Assembly (NCBI GenBank): GCA_964491805.1
Contig: CAZBGU010000005.1
Coordinates: 1 to 48,972, forward strand
Reading direction: 5' to 3'
From: UBA11704 sp964491805
GTDB lineage: Bacteria; Patescibacteriota; Minisyncoccia; Phycocordibacterales; UBA5272
DNA: 48,972 nucleotides
In this document: positions 8,285 to 16,302 of the stretch, one piece after another
How the letters are laid out: the number at the start of each line of letters is the position of its first letter
How positions within the stretch are numbered: the first letter of the stretch is position 1
The notes under the pieces: generated by a model
Seen by the model: only the letters and a program-made list of their open reading frames with translations
What the model was told of the DNA's origin: nothing
The model's database searches: none
Translations under genes and position numbers: made by a program

Positions 8285-9376
8285 TTATCTATTAAGAGGC
8301 ATAAGAAGATACGTAAATGTTATGTCTTGCTTCCCTTGTATAAATAAAGGTTTATTTGATGTTGTAAATCTACACGTAATACCATCTCCTTCTATATGAG
8401 ACAAAACATCAATAAAGAATTTATTGTTATATTTAACCTCAATATCATCCCCTTCTTTTGTTATAGGGATTGTGTGTGTTACTTGTCCAATTTTATCACT
8501 TTTACTGTGAACAGTGCACTTACTTTCTGTAAAAACACATTCTACTTGCGAATACTGCTCATTAAAGAACGTTGTAAGTAATAATGCTTTATGAAGCTCT
8601 TCTTTTGATAAAGAGACAGTTGTGGTGAACTCCTTAGGGAAGAGCTGCCTGTAGTCAGGGAAATGTCCTGTAATAGTATGTATCGATAATGTTAAAGTAT
8701 TACTTGTTAATGATAAAATACCTTCATTTTTTGATATTAAAATATCACCATCCTCTTCATTTAAAATTTGAAGTATTTCACCAACATGCTTCTCTGGTAT
8801 AAGAAATGAAAATTCAAGATCTTTATCGTTAGGTAATACTTTTTCTGCTAACCGATAAGAATCTGTCGCAACAGAGTAGATAAAATTATCTTTTGTATAA
8901 ATAAAAACTGATGAAATTTCTGGTTTTATATCTGTTGAAGCTGAACAAAAAGAAACCTCTCTCAGTAAGGTAATAATGGATTCTTTTGGAAGAGACCCCA
9001 GTTGTTCACCTTGTGAAGGTAAATTAGGAAAATCTTCATATGGTGTTGTTTTTATTTCTATAACCCCTTTTTCTGTAGTAATCGCAAAAACACCATTAAT
9101 AATTTCACATGTTAACGTAACATCTTTTGAGTTAAACGTAGAAATGATTCTTAATAACGTCTCTCCTTGAAGAAGACAAGCACCATTTACAACACCTTTA
9201 ATTGGTATACTTTTCTCACAAAACAATTCAAGATTAGTAGCACGAAGTGTTAAAAGGTGATTCATAACTTCAAGATGAATATCTTGAAGAGACTGCTGTG
9301 ATTGTGTTTTGCTACGAGCTCGAGAAACCTGTTGAACTGCTTTAATAAATATCTCTCCTTTGCATTCGAATTTCAT
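8285..9376 (-). CDS. dnaN: DNA polymerase III beta subunit (sliding clamp)
   Basis: The clamp encircles DNA and tethers Pol III. The 363-aa protein has the family's usual length and three-domain layout: N-terminal MKFECKGEIFIKAVQQVSR, the middle-domain segment YSVATDSYRLAEK, and the C-terminal ending TFTYLLMPLNR (clamps usually end in ...LMPMR.). TATACT (9389-9384) ends 7 nt before the ATG, so its mRNA is predicted leaderless. It lies downstream of dnaA across a 304-bp gap that may hold the origin. Confidence 0.95.
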   Translation of the reverse strand: MKFECKGEIFIKAVQQVSRARSKTQSQQSLQDIHLEVMNHLLTLRATNLELFCEKSIPIKGVVNGACLLQGETLLRIISTFNSKDVTLTCEIINGVFAITTEKGVIEIKTTPYEDFPNLPSQGEQLGSLPKESIITLLREVSFCSASTDIKPEISSVFIYTKDNFIYSVATDSYRLAEKVLPNDKDLEFSFLIPEKHVGEILQILNEEDGDILISKNEGILSLTSNTLTLSIHTITGHFPDYRQLFPKEFTTTVSLSKEELHKALLLTTFFNEQYSQVECVFTESKCTVHSKSDKIGQVTHTIPITKEGDDIEVKYNNKFFIDVLSHIEGDGITCRFTTSNKPLFIQGKQDITFTYLLMPLNR

Positions 9377-9680
9377 AGTACGTAGTATATATAAAATATA
9401 ATACTAAGTATAGGTCTGTGGATGGGGTGGAGATCTTGTAAAACCATTATAAAATAAAGTTTATTTTATAATTTTTCTGTAGAAATATTCCATGTTATGT
9501 AACACTGTTTGTGTATATGAGCTACTGGTAAGAAAAGATAAAAGGATAACAGGACATTTATTCTATGGTTATTGTTACCTTATACACAGAGATATTCACA
9601 GTAGTGTTTTGTGTAAGAAAATAACAAAAGTATAAACGAGAACTTTTATGGTAATACGTAGAACCTTTAATAAAAACAAC
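9377..9680. other. candidate chromosomal origin (oriC) between dnaA and dnaN
   Basis: A 304-bp AT-rich gap without an ORF. It has one exact DnaA-box match TTATACACA (9580-9588) and near matches ATATTCACA (9592-9600) and the reverse TGTGTATAT (9510-9518). Weaker ones are TGTGTAAGA (9610-9618) and TGTGGATGG (9417-9425). A 13-bp all-AT palindrome at 9446-9472 could serve as the unwinding element. Its place beside dnaA, dnaN and rpmH-rnpA-yidC is the classic bacterial origin setting. Function is inferred. Confidence 0.6.
9446..9472. repeat. 13-bp AT-only palindrome inside candidate oriC
   Basis: ATTATAAAATAAA, G, then its exact reverse complement. It is a candidate duplex-unwinding or regulatory element; neither flank gives a convincing terminator tail. 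Confidence 0.6.
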
Positions 9681-11018
9681 CTATACAAGCATTGCGCGTA
9701 TGTCTTCAATCTCTCTTGATAATTGAGGGTTATCTTTTAAAAGACCTTTTATTTTTTCATATGAATGAATTACTGTTGTATGATCTCGTCCGCCAAGTCT
9801 ATCGCCTATCATTGGATATGAAATGTCAAAATCCTCACGAAGAATATACATAACGATTTGGCGAGGTTTAACAACATCCTTTCTTCTTGTTTTGTTATAG
9901 ATATAGACGTCTGGAATATGATAATAATCTGATATCATTTTTACTATTTCAGGAATAGAAATACTTTTCTTTGCTCGTACACTATTCTTAAGAAGATTTT
10001 TTACATCCAGTAATGATATGGCTTGTTGTTTTACTTGAATATGACCAAGAACAGATGTCATAACCCCTTCCAGTTCTCGTATATTTCCTTGAATTGTTTC
10101 TGCAATATATTGCAAAACATCTTGAGGAATCTTTTCTCTGTAGTCTCTTGTTTTTATTTGGAGAATTGCTAGTCTTGACTCAACTGATGGAGTGTTAACA
10201 TCAACAATCATGCCATGGTTAAAGCGAGAACGAAGGCGGTCCTCTAGGCCTTGGATAAGGTTAGGATGTTTATCTGAGGAAAAGATAATTTGTTTATTCA
10301 TTTCATAGAGTGAATTGAATAAATGAAACAACTCATCTTGAGTTCTTTCTTTACCATTAATAAATTGGATATCATCCATAATAAACACATCAAACTTTCT
10401 ATATTTTTCTTTGAAACTGTTTATTTTGTTAAGGTTTGTTGCATTCACATAATCCATGTAGTATTTTTCAAGAGAAGTGTAAAAAATCTTTCGATCTGGA
10501 TATTTCTTCTTAATAGTATTCCCGACCGCTTGAAGGAGGTGTGTTTTTCCTAATCCTGTGTTTCCATAAATAAAAAGAGGGTTGTAGATAATACCGAGGC
10601 CATTAATGACCGCTTGAGAACAAGCATAAGCAACTTCATTAAATGAACCAACTATGAAATTTTCAAAAGTGTAACGAGGATTAAGTCCATCATCTTTGTT
10701 AATATAAAGATCATTAAGTGGAAGAGGTTGTCCTACAATGGAGATATGCTGAGCTTTTTTCTGAAGGTTTTCTGGTTTTACAACCGTAAAAACAACAGAA
10801 CGAACGCCTTCGTGGATAGTGCGTAAAATTCTAAGAATAAATTTGTGATACTTTTGATTGAGCCAGTCCTTTACGAATTCGTTAGGAACACCAATAGTAA
10901 CCTCCCCTTCCTTGTAGTCAATAATGCGTGTATTTTTGAACCACGTATTAAAGTTAACTCGAGAAAGTTCTATCTCAATCTGAGATAAGGCGCTATTCCA
11001 AAGTTGTGAGTAGTCCAT
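9681..11018 (-). CDS. dnaA: chromosomal replication initiator DnaA
   Basis: DnaA binds DnaA boxes, melts the origin and recruits the helicase. The 445-aa protein shows domain I (about 1-80, with FNTWF), a short linker, and AAA+ domain III with Walker A GNTGLGKTH (152-160) and Walker B DVFIMDDIQ (210-218). Domain IV ends with the box-binding signature GGRDHTTVIHS near 405-415. A TATACT box at 11036-11031 lies 12 nt before the ATG. It is transcribed toward dnaN, across the candidate oriC. Confidence 0.96.
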   Translation of the reverse strand: MDYSQLWNSALSQIEIELSRVNFNTWFKNTRIIDYKEGEVTIGVPNEFVKDWLNQKYHKFILRILRTIHEGVRSVVFTVVKPENLQKKAQHISIVGQPLPLNDLYINKDDGLNPRYTFENFIVGSFNEVAYACSQAVINGLGIIYNPLFIYGNTGLGKTHLLQAVGNTIKKKYPDRKIFYTSLEKYYMDYVNATNLNKINSFKEKYRKFDVFIMDDIQFINGKERTQDELFHLFNSLYEMNKQIIFSSDKHPNLIQGLEDRLRSRFNHGMIVDVNTPSVESRLAILQIKTRDYREKIPQDVLQYIAETIQGNIRELEGVMTSVLGHIQVKQQAISLLDVKNLLKNSVRAKKSISIPEIVKMISDYYHIPDVYIYNKTRRKDVVKPRQIVMYILREDFDISYPMIGDRLGGRDHTTVIHSYEKIKGLLKDNPQLSREIEDIRAMLV

Positions 11019-11251
11019 AGATATCTGTTAGTATACACGTGTAAAAATTTGTAACAACTTGACGAAGATGTAGATAATAGACATTTAAAATATAAAAATA
11101 AAATAGTTGAAGTTGGTGTGGTGTTTTGAGAAAATAAGATCAAATTAAATGCAAGAATAAAACCATACCCCGCCATCAATATTTACTAAACATAACCTTT
11201 ATTTCTGTGCGACTTAAAGAGTGATTAGTTGATTTATATCTCTTTTTACTG

Positions 11252-11257
11252 TAGAAT
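11252..11257 (+). promoter_or_regulatory. rpmH promoter -10 box, predicted leaderless
   Basis: TAGAAT lies 6 nt before the rpmH ATG, with TTGATT 17 bp upstream as a possible -35 box. It serves the rpmH-rnpA-yidC unit, divergent from dnaA. Confidence 0.55.
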
Positions 11258-11263
11258 AGCGCC

Positions 11264-11398
11264 ATGTCAATTACATATAATCCAAAAAGAAAGAAACGAG
11301 GAACAACACATGGATTTCTCGTACGTATGGGGAGTAAGGGTGGCCGCAAGGTAATTGCTCGTCGTCGAAGTATTGGTCGTAAGAAGCTTTCTGTATAA
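11264..11398 (+). CDS. rpmH: 50S ribosomal protein L34
   Basis: A 44-aa, very basic protein with the L34 signature: an NPKRKKR start, THGFLVRM, and a GGRKVIARRRSIGRKKL tail. It is the first gene of the conserved rpmH-rnpA-yidC order found next to many bacterial origins. The ATG is fixed by the conserved N-terminus. Confidence 0.95.
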   Translation: MSITYNPKRKKRGTTHGFLVRMGSKGGRKVIARRRSIGRKKLSV

Positions 11399-11422
11399 GA
11401 GACTTAACACTGTTATATTTAT

Positions 11423-11737
11423 ATGCTTCCGAAATCGGAGCGACTCACTAAAGAAGACTTTACAGGACTCCGTCCAAAAGTCTTTTTTCGTGGCGAGTTT
11501 TTTGATATAGCGTATAGTAATGTAGGTTCAAGAAAATTTGCTTGTGTTACAGCAAAAAAAACAATGAAGCGAGCTGTTGATAGAAACCTTATCAAGAGAA
11601 GAGTTATGGAGATTATTAAAGATATATCACCCAAAAAGCAGTTTTATTATATTGTCTATCCAAAGAAATCATCATGCACTGCACCGTATCAATCCTTATA
11701 CAAGGAAATATCTAAAGCGTTTGCTACACTACAGTAA
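11423..11737 (+). CDS. rnpA: ribonuclease P protein component
   Basis: This is the protein subunit that helps the RNase P RNA bind pre-tRNA 5' leaders. It has 104 aa, on the short side. It shows the family pattern: an N-terminal LPKSERLTKEDF, the central strand FACVTAKKT, and the RNR-type motif DRNLIKRRVMEI near residues 52-63. It lies 24 bp after rpmH and its stop is 1 bp before the yidC ATG. Confidence 0.9.
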   Translation: MLPKSERLTKEDFTGLRPKVFFRGEFFDIAYSNVGSRKFACVTAKKTMKRAVDRNLIKRRVMEIIKDISPKKQFYYIVYPKKSSCTAPYQSLYKEISKAFATLQ

Positions 11738-11738
11738 T

Positions 11739-12485
11739 ATGTTTCATACATTTTTTTACGAACCGGTCTATAATCTTATTGTTGTTGTTCTTACAATTGT
11801 TCCGCTTCACGATATCGGAACAGCGATTATTTTTGTAACACTTATCGTAAAAGGTTTACTGCTCCCTCTTAACTTATCTGCACTTCGTACGCAGTATATG
11901 ATGAAGCGGATTGAGCCAGAGATGAAAAAAATTAAAGAACTGCAAAAGAAAGACCCGCAAGCAGCATCGAAGCAGATGGTTGAGCTTTATAGAAAAGACA
12001 AAATCAATCCATTTTCAAGTCTCTTTGCAATGATGTTGCAAATACCTATATTTTTTGCTCTTTATTTTGTTTTTTCAAAAGGGCTCTATAGTGATCCACA
12101 GTCATTGTATTCGTTTGTTACATTCCCTGATTCGCTTCACGCACAAGCTTTTGGTCTTTTTGATGTAAAACAAAGAAGTGTTGTTGTTGCGATTCTTGCT
12201 GGGGTTTCTTCTTATTTACTAGCAAAAAGGCAGACAGTTGGTATGGGTGGAGAAGACAAAAAAGACGCAAAAGATGAATCGTTCCAAGATCATTTTATGA
12301 AGTCAATGAAATTGCAAATGTTGTATGTGTTGCCTGTCATCATCACTTCATCTGCTTTATTTCTACCGTCAGCCCTCGCTCTTTATTGGTTTATAAGTAA
12401 CATGACAAGTTACGGATTGGATATTTATATGAAGCACAAACTGGCACACCTAAAACCAAGCGAGCTATATCATGTAAAAGGGTAA
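11739..12485 (+). CDS. yidC: membrane protein insertase YidC/Oxa1
   Basis: YidC inserts and folds inner-membrane proteins, alone or with SecYEG. The 248-aa product is the short form without the large periplasmic domain. A first TM (about 10-30) is followed by a hydrophilic loop KRIEPEMKKIKELQKKDP (the cytoplasmic hairpin typical of YidC), then TM helices near 95-115, 148-165 and 195-225 with the ALALYWFISN motif. The start at 11739 gives this standard N-terminus and nearly abuts the rnpA stop. Confidence 0.93.
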   Translation: MFHTFFYEPVYNLIVVVLTIVPLHDIGTAIIFVTLIVKGLLLPLNLSALRTQYMMKRIEPEMKKIKELQKKDPQAASKQMVELYRKDKINPFSSLFAMMLQIPIFFALYFVFSKGLYSDPQSLYSFVTFPDSLHAQAFGLFDVKQRSVVVAILAGVSSYLLAKRQTVGMGGEDKKDAKDESFQDHFMKSMKLQMLYVLPVIITSSALFLPSALALYWFISNMTSYGLDIYMKHKLAHLKPSELYHVKG

Positions 12486-12525
12486 GAATAATAAAGTAGT
12501 TAACGTTCTCTACACCTGATGATTT

Positions 12526-13530
12526 TTATAATTTGTCCATACAAGCAACCAAGTCACACACATAACTTTTTACGCTACACATATTTGAACTAGACTCCCC
12601 TGGATCAAGAGGACATGCCCATTTAGGTATTAGTGGCCAGCCATCTTTTTCTGCACAACTTACACTTGGAGAGTTTGGTACAGTTTTGTTCGAACAGCAG
12701 TTATATGAAGAGAAAGCGCCTGCAGCTGGGCTCACTTTTAGTGCAGGGTAAATCTGTCCAGATGCATTAATTTTTTTACGCATAAGAGAAACACCTTCTT
12801 TAATATTGGCTCTGATATATGAATCTGAGCTCATTACTGAATTTGCTGGGCAAGGACTCGTTTGGTTTACCTGCATAAGACCGCAGTCATATGAAGTTCC
12901 ATTATTGTGTTGTGCTGTTGGGTTTGCGGTGGACTCTTTACACATAGTAACAATAATCATCTTTCTTAAATTTGAATCATTGCCAACCTCTTGATCAATG
13001 ATCGAGGTATATTTTTGATAGGCACACCCTGACAAAGCTGAACACGAAACACCACCACAAATACCCCCAGAGCTATTTAACTTTGCTTTTACGTTATCTG
13101 GAGGTTCGCATGCATTAGAGTTATGGTTGCTTGATTTTTGTGTACTTGTTGAAGTTGATGGTACTGCTACCAAACCACCACCCCCACCCGTCGGCAACTC
13201 ACTCTTTAATCCTTCAAGTTGAACATCACCAGTAACAAGACCTTTATTAAAGGTAAACAAGATAAGAAACAAAGAAAAAACACCAAGAAGACCAAGAGTA
13301 ACTTGCTTAAAAATCTCATTAGATTTTCGTATAGAAGTCTCTGAAGCTTGTAATCTGTACACCCCCGCTATTACATATCTATAAAATGCAGCAAGTACAA
13401 TAGCTGTAAAAAGAAGACTGTAAATGAATGTTGAAGTGGTAAGGAGACTATTGGTGTCATTTGATCCAAAGGTTGGAGCTTTGATTCCGAGAGCGTCGAG
13501 TGACTTTGATTCTAGCGTTTTATACTCCAT
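12526..13530 (-). CDS. membrane-anchored SLT-type lytic transglycosylase with VirB2-like N-terminus
   Basis: The 334-aa protein has two parts. Residues about 19-118 hold two TM helices joined by a basic loop (Y-R-L-Q-A-S-E-T-S-I-R-K), a layout like VirB2/TrbC pilins. They are identical over 100 aa to the gene at 15364. After a Gly-rich then Ser/Thr linker comes a lysozyme-like domain: catalytic Glu in MCKESTANP and the SLT signature DCGLMQVNQ. It is Cys-rich at the end. It would cut glycan strands to let the T4SS-like apparatus cross the wall, like VirB1. It is the last gene of the minus-strand cluster and converges with yidC. Confidence 0.82.
   Translation of the reverse strand: MEYKTLESKSLDALGIKAPTFGSNDTNSLLTTSTFIYSLLFTAIVLAAFYRYVIAGVYRLQASETSIRKSNEIFKQVTLGLLGVFSLFLILFTFNKGLVTGDVQLEGLKSELPTGGGGGLVAVPSTSTSTQKSSNHNSNACEPPDNVKAKLNSSGGICGGVSCSALSGCAYQKYTSIIDQEVGNDSNLRKMIIVTMCKESTANPTAQHNNGTSYDCGLMQVNQTSPCPANSVMSSDSYIRANIKEGVSLMRKKINASGQIYPALKVSPAAGAFSSYNCCSNKTVPNSPSVSCAEKDGWPLIPKWACPLDPGESSSNMCSVKSYVCDLVACMDKL
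13175..13473. repeat. 299-bp perfect direct repeat, copy 1
   Basis: Base-for-base identical by eye to 15842-16140. It encodes the shared two-TM module plus the Gly-rich linker start of the two hydrolases. Identity holds at silent positions too and stops sharply at both ends. Confidence 0.95.
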
Positions 13531-13538
13531 ATGACCTG

Positions 13539-14846
13539 TTATTCTTGATTTTGTATTAGATTAATATTAAGAAGCCACAAGGTTCCGTCTTGCTTTCTAG
13601 TAAAAGTAAAAAGATCATTAGTGTCAGATGGTGTAATTGATGTAATATCAAAGGATCCATCCCTTGTGTCATCAAAGGAATAGAGTGAATACGATGCACC
13701 TGTGTCTTTGTCGATTAACATTAAGTCGTCCCTAAAAAGGACCCTACCCTGATACCAGTCATCAGGAAGACCTTCGGTCGCTTTTGGTAATGTTCGTGGA
13801 ACAGCACAAACGAGAAGGTCTTTGTTTCCAAAATTACACTTAGATGCGAGTGTTTTTATTGTGAGGACATTGTTTTGGCCATTGTTAGACAGGAATGTTG
13901 CAAGTCCTTGTTTCCCCCACATGCTATTAAGAAGAACACCTGACTTGCTTGGTAATGTTAGGAGTCCAGTTTTTTCAGTTACTTCATTTTGAAAACCAGG
14001 AATGCTGAATGTTGTTCCTTCAACATATGCAGAAGGTTTTGTTGTTGCATACAAAGAATCCCCGCCGTATGATAAGAGCCACTCTCTAAAAGGAGATGTT
14101 GCTTTTCTTTGTGGACTCCCATCCCCGGTGATTGTATAGATGGTTGTTCCATTATCTGTAACTACACCATAAGAAGCTTCTTTTGTATTACCGCTAACAG
14201 CTACACTACCAACCTCCCCTGTTAGGTATTCAATATTTTCAAGAGGAAAAGCTGTTTCTTTGTTTGCGTTACTAGGAACGGTTGCAATAATACTAACAAC
14301 GGTGTTTTTTTCTTGATCAAGATATCGCAGAATGAGACGTTTTCCATTGTTAAAAAAATAAGCATCATGCACTCCGGGAATTATTGAGTTGCTTATCTGA
14401 AAGACCTGTCCAGTCTCAACTGGATATCCGTACACATATCCTGTTGTTTTGTCAACAAAGAGGATGACCGTTGAAGTTGCTCTCACTGTTTTTTTTACGA
14501 GAATAGTCGAAGTTCCTTCCGTTGAAGATGCTGTTATTTCTTTTAAGACTTGATCAGTAACAAAAGTCTGTCCGGTTGCTGGCCTGTCCCAGATTTTGAT
14601 TAAAGGTTCTTTGGACGGATCCGAAACAACAGTTGAGCTAGTTGAGTTATCGGACCCCCACTCCTTTCCAATAAAACGAAAACGAGGACTGCTAATAGTG
14701 TTTGGGAAAGGGTTTGTAGGTCTTCCAGAGTTTGGGTCAGATGCTGGTTTTTCGTAATAAAAATACCAAACAAGTACAATTACAACAAAAAAAAGCACGA
14801 ACCCTGTGGCTATTAGTAGACGTCGATTAGTCGAGCTTCCTTCCAT
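13539..14846 (-). CDS. single-TM exported protein of the T4SS-like cluster, unknown function
   Basis: 435 aa: a short basic cytoplasmic N-terminus, one TM helix at about 10-29, then a large extracytoplasmic part. That part is rich in beta-strand-like repeats (GVVTDNGTTIYTI, GASYSLYSFDD, LFTFTRKQDGTLWLLNI) and could be a propeller-like fold. There are only two closely spaced Cys. TATACT (14859-14854) ends 7 nt before the ATG, so it can be expressed separately from upstream genes. It lies 8 bp upstream of the SLT hydrolase gene. I do not recognise the family; a VirB9/VirB10-like outer part is possible but not shown. Confidence 0.75.
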   Translation of the reverse strand: MEGSSTNRRLLIATGFVLFFVVIVLVWYFYYEKPASDPNSGRPTNPFPNTISSPRFRFIGKEWGSDNSTSSTVVSDPSKEPLIKIWDRPATGQTFVTDQVLKEITASSTEGTSTILVKKTVRATSTVILFVDKTTGYVYGYPVETGQVFQISNSIIPGVHDAYFFNNGKRLILRYLDQEKNTVVSIIATVPSNANKETAFPLENIEYLTGEVGSVAVSGNTKEASYGVVTDNGTTIYTITGDGSPQRKATSPFREWLLSYGGDSLYATTKPSAYVEGTTFSIPGFQNEVTEKTGLLTLPSKSGVLLNSMWGKQGLATFLSNNGQNNVLTIKTLASKCNFGNKDLLVCAVPRTLPKATEGLPDDWYQGRVLFRDDLMLIDKDTGASYSLYSFDDTRDGSFDITSITPSDTNDLFTFTRKQDGTLWLLNINLIQNQE

Positions 14847-14915
14847 AGTAAGAAGTATAGCAAGTAGCTACTAGAAAGTAGAGTGTGTGAGGTGGAAAGA
14901 TTAGAAATTATTAGA

Positions 14916-15359
14916 TTATTGAGTTGATTCGTCTACGAGCCTCTTTGCAGCGCCCCTTGGTACCCCAAACTTCATTAGTCCGTCAACGTTCCAAGCACCA
15001 CCACCACTAGAAAGTAAAACCCATCCATTTTGACTCTTTTTAAGAAGCGCTTGTCCTCCAGTTTCTCCGTTACCCCATTCTTGTAATGCAAAATTAGACA
15101 CTATTGTAGTCTTGTATAGGGTATATTTATTTGATTCTGGTGTTTGAAGTATAAAATCATTTACAACAGACGTTGATTCTTCTGTGTTTTCTGTTGTGTC
15201 GCTTTTAATAATCGGCTGATCCGTTTTTGCTCCGATCGGAAGTGTTTGTTGCGGTTGTTGTTTAGTTTGTTTACCGGGTTGTGTATCTCTGAAATAAAAA
15301 AATAAAATACCAAACATTCCTATAATTATTATGGTGGCTATGATAATGTTTTTATTCAT
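14916..15359 (-). CDS. single-TM periplasmic-type protein, unknown function
   Basis: 147 aa: an N-terminal TM helix (about 5-24), a Gln/Thr-rich linker, and a C-terminal globular region of about 85 aa with strands and Gly-rich turns (EWGNGETGGQALLKKS, GWVLLSSGGGAWN) ending GVPRGAAKRLVDE. Similar small domains occur in secreted bacterial proteins, but I cannot name one. The ATG is 4 bp after the stop of the upstream hydrolase gene, so the two are probably translated from one mRNA. Confidence 0.7.
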   Translation of the reverse strand: MNKNIIIATIIIIGMFGILFFYFRDTQPGKQTKQQPQQTLPIGAKTDQPIIKSDTTENTEESTSVVNDFILQTPESNKYTLYKTTIVSNFALQEWGNGETGGQALLKKSQNGWVLLSSGGGAWNVDGLMKFGVPRGAAKRLVDESTQ

Positions 15360-15363
15360 ACTA

Positions 15364-16206
15364 TTAATTAGTTACTCGATAAAATCGACTTGAGCCATTG
15401 TGATACGATGCAGAAAAGTCAGGATCACTCACCCATGAGAACAGACCTTTCGAGGAACTGTTAGAGATAACCTGACTACAGCCACTATTTAAACAAACAC
15501 CAACATGGTGTCCAGAGTATTCAATAGAAAGATCACCTTGAACAGTATCTTGTTTGTTAATTTGTTTTCCTCGTCCAGATTTCAGTCCTGACTCCATTGA
15601 AATAACACTCATGTTTCCCTGTTTATCGATGGGCCCAAGACCCGCCTTCTTAAGGACTTCGTTAACAGCATAAGCACAGGCAAGTCTCCCGTTGTTTGTA
15701 CCAGGAACATCACGTGTCACAAGGTTATCTTTTAAACTTGTTGCTGCGCTATAAATTTTTTCTTGAAGATTGCCGCTTGCAGGAGCCGTTCCAGCGTCTG
15801 GTGTGGGTGTCTTCTCTGAAGGGCTTGTTATTACCAGCCCCCCACCACCCCCACCCGTCGGCAACTCACTCTTTAATCCTTCAAGTTGAACATCACCAGT
15901 AACAAGACCTTTATTAAAGGTAAACAAGATAAGAAACAAAGAAAAAACACCAAGAAGACCAAGAGTAACTTGCTTAAAAATCTCATTAGATTTTCGTATA
16001 GAAGTCTCTGAAGCTTGTAATCTGTACACCCCCGCTATTACATATCTATAAAATGCAGCAAGTACAATAGCTGTAAAAAGAAGACTGTAAATGAATGTTG
16101 AAGTGGTAAGGAGACTATTGGTGTCATTTGATCCAAAGGTGGGGATTTCTACTCCAAGAGCAGATAATGATTTCCCTTCAAGTGCTGTATACGATATATC
16201 ACTCAT
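15364..16206 (-). CDS. membrane-anchored CHAP/NlpC-P60-like peptidoglycan hydrolase with VirB2-like N-terminus
   Basis: 280 aa. Residues about 22-122 are the two-TM module identical to that of the SLT gene at 12526. A Gly-rich linker follows, then a domain with a candidate catalytic Cys in RLACAYAVNEVLKKAG and a candidate His in EYSGHHVGVCLN. This is the Cys/His order of CHAP or NlpC/P60 amidases/endopeptidases. The module would thus anchor a peptide-cutting enzyme, complementing the glycan-cutting SLT protein. TATACT (16219-16214) ends 7 nt before the ATG. The exact hydrolase family needs a profile search. Confidence 0.78.
   Translation of the reverse strand: MSDISYTALEGKSLSALGVEIPTFGSNDTNSLLTTSTFIYSLLFTAIVLAAFYRYVIAGVYRLQASETSIRKSNEIFKQVTLGLLGVFSLFLILFTFNKGLVTGDVQLEGLKSELPTGGGGGGLVITSPSEKTPTPDAGTAPASGNLQEKIYSAATSLKDNLVTRDVPGTNNGRLACAYAVNEVLKKAGLGPIDKQGNMSVISMESGLKSGRGKQINKQDTVQGDLSIEYSGHHVGVCLNSGCSQVISNSSSKGLFSWVSDPDFSASYHNGSSRFYRVTN
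15842..16140. repeat. 299-bp perfect direct repeat, copy 2
   Basis: Identical to 13175-13473, same orientation, offset 2667 bp. The flanks diverge immediately: the first few codons and everything after the Gly-rich stretch differ. Confidence 0.95.
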
Positions 16207-16302
16207 ACTACATAGTATAACAGAGACGTTGTGTAGTAGTCAGCTTTAATCGTGGCACAAGTCTGTTTCGTGTATAAGATTTGTTATACAAAAGTAGTAA
16301 TT

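Noticed and set aside
13175..16140. Repeat as a mobile element
   Set aside because: It is an in-frame coding module inside two genes, with no ends typical of transposition.
16271..16290. TGTATAA/TTATACA inverted repeat as terminator
   Set aside because: Perfect 7-bp stem but AT-only and without a T-run; it may simply be back-to-back -10-like sequences.
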